Source: Lineus longissimus (taxonomy: Eukaryota; Nemertea; Pilidiophora; Heteronemertea; Lineidae). From it: 64,000 bases of DNA. Below, piece by piece: positions 1 to 12,179 of this stretch (its first letter is position 1; every line of letters starts with the position of its first letter). A program made the position numbers and the translations under genes. The notes beneath the pieces are model-generated. The model saw only the letters and a list, made by a program, of their open reading frames with translations, made no database searches and was not told the origin of the DNA. The stretch is from NCBI RefSeq assembly GCF_910592395.1, contig NC_088314.1:8310001-8374000 (forward strand), read 5' to 3'.

Positions 1-1017
1 TTCCCAGTTGGATATCAAGAATTTGCGAAGTGTATGTTTATCCAGACCTCGGGCACTAACTTGGGTTGTGGGAGTATGTCCATTTATGGGGTGTCAAATG
101 GTTTGCAAATAGATATGCACTAGAACATCTCTTAGCAGATACCTCAATAAATAGGCCACCCTCTCTATTAGGGACACATTTTTTGTCCCAAATTGGTGAT
201 TTTCATTAAATTTGACCTCATGAATCAGGACACCTCTCAGTTAAGGATGGGATATGTCAGTCCCAAGGGTGTCCTTATTCAAGAGGTTCTGTTGTAAAAT
301 AGATGCATTCCTCTGGGAGAGCAAACAGACCAGTTTGCATTCATGATATCCATAATCAATGAGTTGGAAAGAAACATACTGGTGCATTGTTTACCAGTAT
401 GGAAAAACGAGATCTGAGATTGGTGGAATACGTTGCATAAATTGGGAAAAAATTACCCGAGGCAATTAATTATGCATATCTCATGGTATTTGAACCAGTT
501 GAACAAGAAGAGAAACAGTGTACATTATGCACATGACATATACTGGTGTTTTCATTGTAGGAGAAGTGGAATCTTTAGATTCTCATCTCACTGTAACTTG
601 GAGTCTGTTTTCTACTTGTTTTTTGCCTCACAATATACTGAGTCTGCAGTAAAGTTAGAGTGAAAATTGCCACATTTGCGGAGTTCATAATATTCTGTGC
701 TTCTTTCCGCAAAAATTATCGCGTTGCATTCCAGCATTGGGGATTATTCCAACCCAACTAATAGACTGCCTTGAACTTGTACATTTCATGTAGTCAATTG
801 TTTATCAATGGATGCTGTAATTCAATCAATCTATGTAGATACCAACTTGTAGAAAACTTGTGATATTCACAGAAGATGCTTTTTGCCTAAAGGTTTGCAG
901 CATATTGAGATTTGGTTTCAACATATCTGCTCCATGTTCACGCATACATTTATTCTAAAGATATATCATATGAAATACAGTAAACAAGATATTCCCACAA
1001 ATATTTAATGGATTGTA
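1..1017. other. Unassigned sequence
   Basis: There is no recognisable gene, RNA or repeat. The only frame is a short + frame at 433-663 with no family features. Confidence 0.6.
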
Positions 1018-1290
1018 TTGTTAGCTCAGCTGACAAAAGTCAGCAGAGCTGGTAAAATAACTATTCAGAATGGCGTCTCTCCCTCCAGCCGTCAACATGG
1101 GTGCACCTTTTTTACCGTAAGACCTAGGCACTTAAAATCTGGCCATGAGGAAGAACAGCCCAGGAAAACTAGCAGAGCTGGTAAAATGACATTTCAGAAT
1201 GGCATCTCTCCTTCCATCCGACAACATGGGTGCACGTTTTCTAATCGTAAGACCTAGACACTTCCAATCTAGCCATGAGGAATATTTTCC
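1018..1290 (+). mobile_element. Hairpin-headed short element with internal 129 bp duplication
   Basis: The head is AGCTCAGCTGAC (1023-1034) paired with GTCAGCAGAGCT (1039-1050), 11 of 12 pairs with a 4-base loop. The body has two tandem copies with a 129 bp period, anchored at agcagagctgg (1042 and 1171). Each copy contains CAGAATGGC, AACATGGGTGCAC and CGTAAGACCTAG. Short frames across it are spurious. Confidence 0.6.
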
Positions 1291-3177
1291 TATAAATATC
1301 ATGTCCCACTTTCTGATTTTCAAAGAGTGTGGAGGAGACGAAGCCTTGAAAAATATCCCCCCAAGGCCGTTCCTATGTCATCATACCATCATCCCCCCTT
1401 GAGTTAATCCGACATCAGGAAGCAGACATAGATTTACAATTCAAAAGCCATCCTTTGACTGTAATTGCAAAATGCCAGACAATAATTGCACCCTTTTTAC
1501 TTGTAATGAAGATTTTTTTTCTGAACTCCATGTGGTGAATCACAAAACCTGTAATGATGAAGATATTGTCATTCCTAGAGCCATTTGAGCCTATATATCG
1601 CCATTACGTTTGACTTCCATGGCATAGGGTGGTCTAATTGCTTCTGTTGAGCTCCAAAAAACATTTAGGATTCGCTTTTTATGGCGCGTAATCCCAAATT
1701 TTATACCATCGGAATTGAAATCGGTACCACATTGGGGCCTTGAGTATATATCTGAAATATCTAATTAGTGAAGATGTGAAGGGAAATTGAGTTAACCACT
1801 TACTGGCAGCATTTGTGGTGACTTGTAGTGCTATGTGTATCATGTGGCTGCCAAAGATGCATAGTTGTGTGTGCCCTACTACCTTGAGACGCACCTGGGT
1901 AAAGCTTGAACCTGACTTTTCCCCACAACTGAGTTTGCTTTGAAAAACATTCTGTCATATTCTACCCTGGTGCAGGCTGTGCATTTACCCAGGGTAATAG
2001 GAAACTGCAAGTCATGATGATGATGTAGGAGTACTTTATGAGTGAAGACGCTTATAATGATATTTCATAATGAAGTCAAACACTAGAATTAAAAAGTTTC
2101 ATTCAGTTAACTACCAAGAAATCTATTACAATTGCCTGCTACTTGGAACACCCATAAATCAGGCAGTGGGAAACTAAGAGTAATGGTCTCTTCATTGAGC
2201 TAACTCATTAGGATGTATCCCAAGGGCTGAGACATTTGAAGTGGACATTTATTTCACTTTAGCTCTGGTTCAAACTAGACAGTCATTTTCTTCCTGACAC
2301 TAATGGTAGCGGTGGTGGTAGGGATAGACAAACTGCTGTGGCAGTGGAGAGATACCATTTCATATGGTTAAACATTGTTGGCAGAAGTTATGACAGCAGA
2401 AGCTCATTTGTCTCTGAGATTCTTACTCCAGTCCATCATTTCTCTTTCATTGGGAGTTTCCAACTCCAATCCATCATTTCTCTCTGGAACTCCCCTTCAA
2501 ACTATACTGAAGGTACAGTCTACAGGCTTGTCAGTAAAACAGCAAAAGGAGAGGCGAAGTTGTATGCCAAATTGTCTTCAAAAGAAACTGGTACCCTTCT
2601 TGGCACTGTAATGACCCTGCTGGCTAGGATCATCTTCTTAACCATCTTCTCCTTCGCGGCGTGTCATCCCCCAACAGTCGCCAAGTCTTACCAACAAGAA
2701 AAGTTCCACTGTCACCTTGCCTTAAATTTCCATCTCATTGCCAGAAGAAAGGCTGGCATCCCCTTAGACTCTCTGGAGCCAACCATACAAAACGTGGCTT
2801 TGGATGTCAACGTTCCCCCGGAGGAACCGACCACTCATCCGCAAGAATCCATTAGGCCAATCACACACTCGGTAGCGTTGCTTCTGGCTTCGCTTTGAAC
2901 GATGGAACGACCGTCTCATCATGACTCAAAAATGCCCATATCGGCAAATCCTCAGTGTAGCAGCAGCCGCTTAATATCGTTTCATTCACGTTATAGCTCA
3001 GGGACAGGCTTGAGTGACGAATGGAAATAGTAGATGTGGATGTACTATTACTTCCTGATTGGTGCTTTAGTGCATTAGAGGTACAAAAGGAAGAAATGAT
3101 ACCATTGTAATGAAAATAGTATCAGAAAGGTGTTTTGAGTCTGAAAGAGAACCTTTTTGATTGTTGTTAACTTCCAG
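1291..3177. other. Unassigned sequence with the window's longest open frame
   Basis: A 186-codon + frame at 2338-2898 is the longest in the window, but it has no recognised domain and no clear splice or start context. Part of it (about 2430-2490) is a short internal duplication (catcatttctct). I see nothing else. Confidence 0.5.
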
Positions 3178-3286
3178 GCATCGGTATGGCGGCTCCAGTG
3201 TTGTCATTCTAGTGCAGTTGTAACAAATCTGGCTGCAAAAGATGCTTTAAGAACCTTATATTCTTGTATGATATGTGAAATACGAG
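3178..3286 (+). other. Speculative 109 nt exon
   Basis: The acceptor-like gttgttaacttccag and donor-like GAG|GTAAGG bound an open frame of 36 codons (starting ASVWRLQCC, ending CMICEIR). It ends in phase 1, which can join the candidate exon at 5859-5939 without a stop. The peptide is not recognised, so coding status is unproven. Confidence 0.12.
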
Positions 3287-3433
3287 GTAAGGCAGGACAA
3301 GAACTACCTCATACCTACTGGTTTGACCGTTTGAATGATGTGAAGCTATAAATTCTGTTCCTGTGTGATGTTGTCGATGTTATGTTGGAATTCTTATTTT
3401 GAGAATATGTCTACCTTTTGTCTATATACATTT

Positions 3434-3496
3434 ATGTACACATCAGTTTTGGATGAGTCTTAATTATCAAGTCTCGTCCAGAACTGATGTTTGCGT
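3434..3496 (+). ncRNA. Possible miRNA-like hairpin
   Basis: ACATCAGTTTTGGATGAG (3440-3457) and CTCGTCCAGAACTGATGT (3473-3490) form an 18-pair stem in RNA with two G-U wobbles and a 15-base loop. A further five pairs lie outside one mismatch (two of them wobbles). The length suits a small-RNA precursor, but a decayed transposon palindrome would look the same. I do not recognise the arms as any known miRNA. Confidence 0.2.
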
Positions 3497-3816
3497 TGCT
3501 ACGAAGTCGAGATTTGAAGCAATCACTATCCCTACTTATATTTAGACCTTCAAGGTATTCTTTAATTAAGTTATGAGTATCCCTGTATATTCCTTCTACC
3601 AACTTCACATTCCCACACTTCTAAAAAACACCTCAGTCATGCTTGACAAAACCTACAAGTGTTCATAAAAAAAACGTCTGAGCTTTTCTCCCTGTGAAAA
3701 GTCGTGGAATTTTGTGGCAATTAACTCCATGAACATGCGTAGAAAGCAGCTTATGCCTTACTTGCTTTACTACTTACGTGGTTCTGCACTCTTGATGAGG
3801 CTAGTTGTAGCTTACG

Positions 3817-3955
3817 TTTTTAGCTCAGCTGACAAAGTCAGCGGAGCTAGTAGAATAGCTGTTCAAATGGTGTCCGTCCTGCAATCCATCCATCCATCTA
3901 GGGACCCATCTGTGGACAAAATTGGACATTTCTGATTGGGAAGGCCTAGCCACTT
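3817..3955 (+). mobile_element. Hairpin-headed short element related to that at 1018-1290
   Basis: AGCTCAGCTGAC (3822-3833) pairs with GTCAGCGGAGCT (3837-3848), 11 of 12 pairs with a 3-base loop. The following AGTAGAATAGCTGTTCAAAT, GGTGTCCGTC and CATCCATCCATC resemble the sequence after the hairpin at 1018. The right end is approximate. Confidence 0.55.
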
Positions 3956-4189
3956 CGTTGACGGTGCTAAATTAGGAGTTGCCCAAGGTGAACTCAAAAC
4001 ACGAAAAATCAGCGCGATCCGACCTGTATTAAGAGAATGAGGTCATTTCGCGTTTAGATTTCTTTCCCTTTTTACCTCGGTCCACAGAGCAAATATTGTT
4101 TTCAAATGTGGCTGAATATTTTTTAATATTTTTTCATTTTTTACTTTTAATGGAATTGATATAGTTTTCACCGCCAGTTGGCGCTGCAG

Positions 4190-5290
4190 GCACATTGACT
4201 GAATTTTGGCGATTTCAAATTTGGCGGTGGCTCAACTTTTTGCAAGCAGTGCCGCTGATTGGCCGATCGATAGAAGAGATGCCACCATTTAAAAATGGCG
4301 GTAGTCGCTGCTTCAATGAAGATGAGTGAACTTTCTCATGTTCAATCGGTTGATACTCTTTTAATCAACATGACCATGTACCTGAAATTTGTTTAGGTAC
4401 TGAAAAGAGTCTATATAATTCAGATTTATCGATAGTTTTTTATAATATTGCGGAAATTTTGTGCACAAATTAGCGAAAGTTGGTGCTCGTCTCATGTCAT
4501 TTTAGAGCGAGAAATTTGTTTCCGTCGATCTCTACCACTGAAAAATCGCTTGCATAGCTTCGAATTTTTGTGAAAATAAGTATCTGAACTTGGTTTCAAA
4601 TAGTCTAGAGAGTTACCTTTGTGGTGATACATATGGTATGTGATAAATATTTGTAGAATTTGTGAAATTCGGTTTTCAAACGTGCCGATGAAGCAAGCGA
4701 TCTCGCGTGAATTTTGCAAGTCCTGATATGTCGACCGGGTGTCAAAAATCACTCGCCTAAATTCAATTCAAAGATCAAAAATAATATCTGAACTTAGTTT
4801 CAAATAGCCTACGCAATTATCATTTCGGTGATATATAATGCATGCATGTAATAATTGATTAATCTGCCTAAAACGCGCAATTAAAACGGCGAAAGATCGT
4901 GATAAACACTCTGGTGGCGGTCGCACTAAATAACGACCGGTAGGGCCGGCGTCTGGCGGAGAAAAAAAGGTAGCGCCCGGAGGTTGAAACGGGATTTTTA
5001 TGCACTTTTAACTGTATATATATGTTGTTTGGATGTATTTCTAACAGTTCTGTAACTTTGATGACCAAGCTTGCGCCCAAAGTTGGTAAAATTGATGCTT
5101 GTTTATGGACTGCGCTAGCGACCGGAGAATTCGCCGTCGGCCATTTTGGCTACGGTCCCTGAGTTGTTGTGGATGGCAATTTTGCAACAAATTTCGCCAT
5201 TTACGTTTGTTTACAATTATTTTGAAAGTCACATTATGACATCGTAGTATGAATCCCACTGCAGTTTCGTTACGCAGCAATGCTCATGTT
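4190..5290. promoter_or_regulatory. Possible CpG-richer regulatory block
   Basis: CpG dinucleotides are visibly denser here than in flanking sequence, e.g. around 4880-4990 and 5105-5155 (gacggccc-like and gcgctagcgaccgg phrases). GATTGGCC (4257-4264) is an inverted CCAAT motif. AAAATGGCGGT (near 4292) and GGCCATTTTGG (near 5140) resemble YY1-type sites. No TATA box or clear downstream first exon is identified, and orientation is unknown. A diverged direct repeat (period 214) also lies inside. Confidence 0.22.
4573..4860 (+). repeat. Diverged direct doublet, period about 214 bp
   Basis: TATCTGAACTTGGTTTCAAA (4581) recurs as TATCTGAACTTAGTTTCAAA (4795). Similarity continues for about 60 bases in each copy (tag-cta, then gtgata). 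Confidence 0.6.
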
Positions 5291-5858
5291 TTTGGTTTGC
5301 AATCCTGTACTGTCTGTACACTGCGCTGTGCATGGCTGTACTGTAGCTGTAAAAAAGACAAAATCCATAGCCTAGCCCTATAGGACAGGCTTAGAGTATA
5401 ACTCAACAGGCCCTCATGATTCATTTGATGGACACCTTATTTGATAGTACCTCATCATTAAGTCCACTAGATCCTGTTCTGTCACATGTCGTAGACGATA
5501 GACAATTTTCAAAATGTAGTACACCACTCGCTCATCTTTAAGCCCAGCTCTCGGCTCACATCATGTGGGCACGGTTGGCTGTTGAGTGTTATGGTTCAGT
5601 CTGTGAGACTAATTTAAAGAGGTTACACTTTTATTTTGAATTGGAAAACAGCCCACAGGACTGACTTTTCACTGAGTAATAAGTGTGCCCTTCGAAGGTT
5701 AAGTCTCTTTCTGGATTTGCTTCCATAGATGCCTTGTTCAGGATATCATCTGACCGATGCCTGATCAAGCACAGACTGTATCCGGTGGTGTACATTTCCC
5801 CGTCTATGTCACCCTTTTTTATTCAGTCAGTGTTAATTTCTCTTCTCTTTTTTTACAG

Positions 5859-5939
5859 ATCAACTGTTGTTGGTTATTGCAAGAGGAGTCGTTGGCACAT
5901 TTCAAGTCCAGGAAAGCACTTGCTGTTCCCACATTCAGA
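5859..5939 (+). other. Speculative 81 nt exon
   Basis: A strong pyrimidine tract ending ctctttttttacag precedes 81 bases that end in AGA|GTAAGG. All three frames are open across it, so the reading frame is not decided. None of the three peptides is recognised. It could be a coding or untranslated exon of an unknown transcript, or a chance pairing of splice-like sites. A CpG-richer block lies about 600 bp upstream. Confidence 0.15.
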
Positions 5940-5987
5940 GTAAGGTGTGCTTACTCGTTTTACTGCTTTCCATTCCCGGAGAGCGTT

Positions 5988-6073
5988 ATCAAATATCTGC
6001 CGCAAGGCAACAAATATCTGCCGCAAGGCGCTTCAAATATCTGCCGAAAGGCATCAAATATCTGCCGCACCAA
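5988..6073 (+). repeat. Minisatellite, about 21 bp period, 4 copies
   Basis: AAATATCTGCCGCAAGGC-like units start at 5991, 6012, 6035 and 6056 (spacings 21, 23, 21). Because the unit is about a multiple of three it leaves open frames on the + strand, which are not evidence of coding. Confidence 0.85.
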
Positions 6074-9000
6074 TAAAGTTCATTTTGTTAACCAACTCTT
6101 TATCTTCTTTTCTTCACATACAAAAAAGACCGTCCCAAACATTTGGCTGCATCCACTTCATCAATGTCCAGACAACAGTCGGTTCATTTGACCATTGTAA
6201 AGCACCAGGCCCCACCTCACAAAATACACTGTAATAATTATGTACCTTGTGTCCATGTGCATGTTATTAGTTCCACCTACGCTGCATGAAGACAAGGACT
6301 CCACTCTTTGACGTCACCTCACAACTCCTTGACGTCATCACACACCCCACTACTGCAACGGCAATAGAAATGACTTTACGTCATAATACCAGGGTGACGT
6401 CAACTCAGTACTTCAGCATGCACTGATATAGCAAGAAGGTCTTTCGCATCAGCACCTCTGCGTGCTAGACGTTATAGCTTCACGTTGCCTCATAATAACG
6501 GTACCGACACACACTTGGCCCTTGCCTTCACTTATCCATTTCAGCTGAGCGCCAGGCCCTTGGGCCTCTTGTTGTGAAATGTCAGTCCTCTGGGCGCCGT
6601 TGAAGCCGTAGGTATGCAAGGGAGACAATGGTGATGTCTGAGGGCATGGGAGTTGTTTGACTTCTAACTCGATGTCTGAGGACATGAGGGATATTGTTAT
6701 CTTCCTTCTCATCAGGCTGATTTGCATCGGTGATACAGCAGCTCTATTTCTCTCATATAAAGTTGAATCAAGCCAGGTTTCAGAATATTACCATAAAACA
6801 TTGTCATGAGTTCGAGATTAGTCTGCCCTTACTGACATGCTTCTATATACTGATTTGGTTCAAGCCTCAAAATTTACTCCTAACCTGGTCATGATTTGAG
6901 GGCTCTATTGTGCGAAGGAAGTTAGTTTTGCAAATTGAATATCGGCTACACGCTGTGAACAGATGTCTGCCAAACTGAAATCTTATTTCCCTCTCCTACA
7001 ACCCAGACACGGTTCCTCAGTGGTTGTTGGTCATGAATATTGAGTCAATTCAATTGAAGTATACATTGCCTGTATGGACCAGAAACTCAGTAACAGCATC
7101 AGCGTGACCCAAATCTCTATTAGGCTGGTGTCCATATAGACTGTTCCCTTGTGAACTTGCTGACTTGTGGCGTTGTTTCCAATGTCTCGATTGCATGTTC
7201 CCTTGAACAGCCAGTGGAAACGTCTAATAAGGCAAAGGTTCAAATGGTTTGTGGCACGGAACAGGGAACAGGGGGAAAGTGCTCAGGGGAACAGACTATG
7301 AATATGTAGACTTCGATTCAATAAAAGGTCCTTGTTTGTAGCTCTCTTTTCTGGCATGAGCAGCACGATTCCGAACAGTGGTCAACCCACCAAAGAGCCA
7401 TGGCCAACAGTCTCTTTTCTAAGTACCAGAAAACTTGATTGAGTGGTCAAATTATCATCTCTTGCCCACTTCATGAAGATATCATCAGACTGATCGCTTT
7501 AATACGTGTAACAGGAGCAGTATGAGCCAGTACTTAAATGGGCGCATGAGCCATGGCTGTGCGGAACAAGTGTCAATTCAAGTGTAACACGAGACCTTCT
7601 CGACCGTCTACGTCTCAGTCACGATATTTGAACAAGCTCATTATGTCCCACACCCACTCCTCGTACATTTCACATAAGTCTCTATCTCACATTTCTTACG
7701 GTGTTCCATGTCACATTTCTTATGTTTTTTTACGCTGTATGATGCACGGCGTCTCTTGAAGTGTCTCTTGAATGCTGAGCCTTCAGATGCACATGTCAAA
7801 TTTTTCTCCACAAAACTGCCTCCCTAAGAGACCAAAGTGTCTCTGGAAAAGGTCAGGTGAAAGTTTACGATATTTGAAACACATTGTCCTTTCTTTCCAT
7901 GTCCACCGTTTGTACATTGTGGATTTCTTCTAAGTCAGCCTGATGTGTACATTTCTTTACTTCAATCTATGCACTGCAGTGAAACGTTCACTGAATTCTA
8001 AGCAGTAGAAGCACAAGTTTTGCGTGCGTATGTAGCAAAACTGGATTCCCAGGGGACGTTTCCTGATGCAGCTTTTCCCCAAGCTTTCCATGCGAGGGTA
8101 GATGTCTTTGAAGTCATGGGATGCAAATTGCCCAATAAAAAACTTCCTAATGGAAATCAATGCTTGATCCAATTCTGGGCTCATTTGAATTCACAAGCAA
8201 CTTGACAAATGTTAAAGTTCACTTTGTGTTGATTATTGGGTCCAGATTTTTGAAGTTGGCAGAAACCTTTAAGGGTTGGCAAAGACCAGCTATGCTGTTG
8301 TCTACCTCTGAATCTTACTTTGGCAAATATGTATCCCTGGCTGCTCATTCTGTTGGGAGAAAAAAAAAAGAACAGGTCTGACATATCAAAATGCGCCAAG
8401 TGCATTTCTTGTGATCCAATTGCCCCAACAACAGCTAATCAGCTGCCACTGTTTGCCCAAAAAAACGGTATTGGCATCCTGTCCGATGCGTTGAATCCGT
8501 GATTCATGCCCGCCAAGAGACCGATACTGATCCAAGCGCATTGCTCGTGCCAGTTGAAACAGAAATATTGATAAGCGTACCATGCTTGGGGAATCATTGG
8601 AAAATCTTGCAAAATCTACAAGGATCTCGGAGACTAATGGCATGTTTGAGTTTTTTTGCTGAGAATGACTGTGGTTCCTTTGAATCTCTGTGGCGGATCC
8701 AATGTTTGTCATTACGTTGATTAGTCGTATTGAGTGGATGAGGCTTTTGAGCATTTTCGTGAGGAAAATTGTTGAAGTTGACTTCCCATGTGGTGTGCAG
8801 GAAATTCTTGAAGATCTTGAGGGACCTGCATTGATTTTCAGGATCGTTTATCTGTCAAGGTCAAACATGTCAAATGTTGTTGCATTGATTTTCCATAAGT
8901 TGGGGTGCCCCTGTCACGGTAGACAGTCAGTCCGAACTGATCGATGCTGAATGTGTGGCCTGGCATGGCCTCGAAAAACGTCAGAACTGAAATTGGCTGG

Positions 9001-9236
9001 GAAATCTCTGTAAATAGCTCACTCATTCAACTTAGTGCTCATCTTGGGTCACATAATTTCCTGCCAACTTGGAACTTACTTGCGCTCCTATATAACAAGT
9101 ATAAACAGATCATTCCACCCTGACCCTATCTATTGTTGTGTCCGGGACATATATTACTTCGCCTCCCCTGTTGTGATACTGATATGTAATTGCTGGCCTG
9201 GTGTGTTTAGCCAAGAGAAAGATATTGATAGTGCTA
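6074..9236. other. Unassigned sequence
   Basis: There is no recognisable gene. Frames are short and overlap on both strands. TGACGTCA-like phrases cluster near 6310-6400 (tgacgtcacc, tgacgtcatc, gtgacgtcaa), which could be CRE-type sites or chance. Confidence 0.5.
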
Positions 9237-9480
9237 CCAATGCTTGGGGATTGCTAGGCAATGGATGACCATGTGGCTAGAGCAAGAGTTATTGCCTCCT
9301 ATGATAGGATTTTTGGTTGGTTGGAGATAAATTTGTAGTGTAGACTTTATAGGTTGACAGGATTCCTGGGCTTGTTTGAGGGTTATTGGCTTTGGTATTT
9401 GACTTCGTAAGTCTTCCAATGCTGGGGGATTGCTAGGCAATTGATGAGATTCTACAGCTAGGGCTTAATACCTCAGATCA
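9237..9480 (+). repeat. Diverged direct doublet, period about 179 bp
   Basis: CCAATGCTTGGGGATTGCTA (9237) recurs as CCAATGCTGGGGGATTGCTA (9416). Both continue with GGCAAT-GATGA and a ctagag/ctaggg block. The intervening part aligns poorly. Confidence 0.65.
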
Positions 9481-9984
9481 GATCAAGATTAATTTGTATG
9501 TTTTATGGTGTTCTTCTTGACTGTATAGTGTAGTCTGCCTTCAGCTGGGGAAGAAAAGTGAACCCAAAGCTACTGGTCGCTTGGATGGGGGGGGGAATTC
9601 CTGTCCATAAGCTTCATGTACAAGGATCTCACTTTTAACTACTGCAAAGAACGTGGCGATCGTAGGAAAGTGCCTTGCCGAGCGTCACAAGCAATGTCTC
9701 TGAGTCTGGTATTATCAAACCATTTATGTTATATCATGAGGAAGATACTTTGCCCATGGTGCACTTTTGGTGAGACCTCGGGGACATTGCCTTGCCCAGA
9801 ATTACTTATGTAGTGTCTCTTTTTCCATCCTGAGCCATTTCCCAAGAATTATGTCCCAATTAATACTGTATTCTACACCCCAGTCAATAAATAATTCATC
9901 TGTATACCATGGACACCTCCATCCCATAATTGGCCCCTCGGATGCCATGTTATTTATTTTTATCCCCTCTCCCTCTTAAATATT

Positions 9985-10050
9985 GCCACTGCATCTTATC
10001 TAGTCATAAAAGTAAGCCAATATGGCTACTGAATCTTATCCAGTCGGCAA
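9985..10050 (+). repeat. Short direct doublet, 40 bp period
   Basis: GCCACTGCATCTTATCTAGT (9985) is followed 40 bases later by GCTACTGAATCTTATCCAGT (10025). Confidence 0.6.
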
Positions 10051-10489
10051 CTGACATAAACCTGTCAAAATAGATCAGGTTGCGAGTGTCCAGTTGGCAG
10101 GTCTGTCCACATTGTCAGGGGTCCTGAGTTAATATTGGTCATAAAACCTTTGATTAGTCCCATTACATGGTCCAGATATGTGCGGTCAGACCAAGGGTAA
10201 TCCCCGGAATGGGTAATTGGAATGGTGATCGTATGGGTCATCTCAGGCGGGAAATGGCATGTTGATTGAATTTTGCTCCGGTTTTACAAATAATTGTGTG
10301 ATTCTGATCATGTCAGAGAATAAAGGAAAGATTGTAAACACAGCTTTATTCACTGACATCTGGTCCGAAATGAGAAGCAACTGGGCTTTATGGGAAGCCA
10401 GCGTTTTCGTTTACTGTTCATAATTGCGAGGTGATTGGTCCATAAAGTCACCATTGCCCTGTCCTCAACTACAGTTATAGAGTAGGAGT

Positions 10490-10506
10490 GGGGGGGGGGG
10501 GGGGGG
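10490..10506 (+). repeat. Homopolymer of 17 G
   Basis: An uninterrupted G run follows ggagt. It could form G-quadruplex structure, and its exact length is unreliable in sequencing. Confidence 0.9.
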
Positions 10507-12179
10507 CAACCTAACTGGAAGTGTCTGCTTGGCAATGTTGTTGACAAGCATAGGTTCTATTGTATAAACAAAATGTTGTCCTTATCAAAATTTCTCAACG
10601 GCACTTCAAAAGCCCATAAATAGCTTTTCTCGTGTATCAGTTGTTAATCAGCAACATACCAATGAACACCGATCTGAAACTGTCCAAATTCAATCTGCAA
10701 CTCAATGAATTCCATTTCCTCGCTTTGCGAAAAGAAGGCCGCTCGCCTTAATCCACGATCTTATTGCTCGATCTTTCCGCTAATAGAAAAAACTCTATTT
10801 CCGTGATATATACCCATTGTATGCTTAGCATACTCAAGCTGCCAGCTTCCAAGCGACATTAAATCAGCAAGCTCCATTGTAAGCAGTTGATAGCCACAAT
10901 AGTCAATCTTTTCCAGTCATCTGTCTACCCAGTATCTGATTGCATAATCCAATCAAATATTTTATATTAACCTACTACTTCCCAATTGGCCTTGTGCCAT
11001 CAAAAAAATCTCACAAATAACGTCTTCCACATATTCCTTGATCATGTCTTGTCTAAATCTGGCTTTACCTGCCTCGACAACTGACACAGATATCACGAGG
11101 AATCCATCCGGAGCTTCATAACAAGCTGCTGTTCTCATTCCCAATCAACTGTCTGCTTAATCCACTCATTCGATGTCATCTTGCAGTGTTGTTTTCAAGG
11201 CTGCCTGTATGATCATGTATTGGTATGGCGGTTTCAGTTCTCACGAGGAAGATTCCGTCATCGTCATCGGATGCTAACATGAAAATATAAACTGTTTCAA
11301 GTTGTTGTGAGGGTAATAGAGTTTTTGTGCTACTGTCTTTGGCCTGAAAGATTCAATGCCTGACATTGTGAATTATGCAGACTTCGTACATCATCCTTGT
11401 ACAAATAGCTTACTCGGCTTATTCAGGGCATCCTTTCTATCAACCCTTTGCTGTGGGTGACATGCATAGCAGGTCATGCTACATGTCCGATCACATGGGT
11501 ATGACGTGCACTAAGGTTTTAATTCATCAACACGTCTAGGCTGTAACCTCTCTAAACATGATATTTGCCCTCGGGGAAACATTAGTTTGGTCCGAATACT
11601 ATAGATGATGACACTTTTGACTCGGTGAAGTCCATTTCCTCAGTCAACTAATGGATGGCAACACTCGAACATCAATGATCTTGTTGCAGATACAAAAGAA
11701 TCCATGCACACATAGTTGCCAACTTGTACCATTCTTTTGCCAAATTCCAGTTGTTTAGAAAAGTTCCCATCAATCTAGATTTACACAAAGGACATCTACG
11801 CAGCTTGTGGAAGTAATCCTGTGAATTTTGCAAATCCTCCTGTTGGCATTTTCGAAAAATGTTCAATTTGCATGTTTCTTGTTTTCCCTGTGGAGATTGA
11901 GCAGGTAACACAATATGCGACTCAGGACATTTTGAAGTTCTGCAGGTGCAATTCGAATAGAATGGAACATATTTCTTAGCCGCTAGAGAATTGAGACCAA
12001 AAGTACATTGTATGCCATTCAAGATGTGGACTTGCCTGGTTTACTATGTTATCGAAAAACTTTTCTGATATTTCTTGATGATTTTTAACATTACCTATCT
12101 CGATGTTGTCTGAGGATGTTAAAGCATCAGAAATCATAACCAAAGCACAATGCAACTTCATGTGGTAGGCCAAAGGACA

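Larger units (their letters stand above)
9481..12179. other. Unassigned sequence
   Basis: Apart from the 40 bp doublet near 9985 and the G run at 10490, nothing is recognised. A minus frame at 11672-12022 has several cysteines, but their spacing fits no domain I know. Confidence 0.5.

Noticed and set aside
2338-2898. 186-codon + frame, the longest in the window
   Set aside because: No domain or family is recognised, and there is no convincing splice or start context. One frame of this length is only slightly unusual by chance in 64 kb of both strands.
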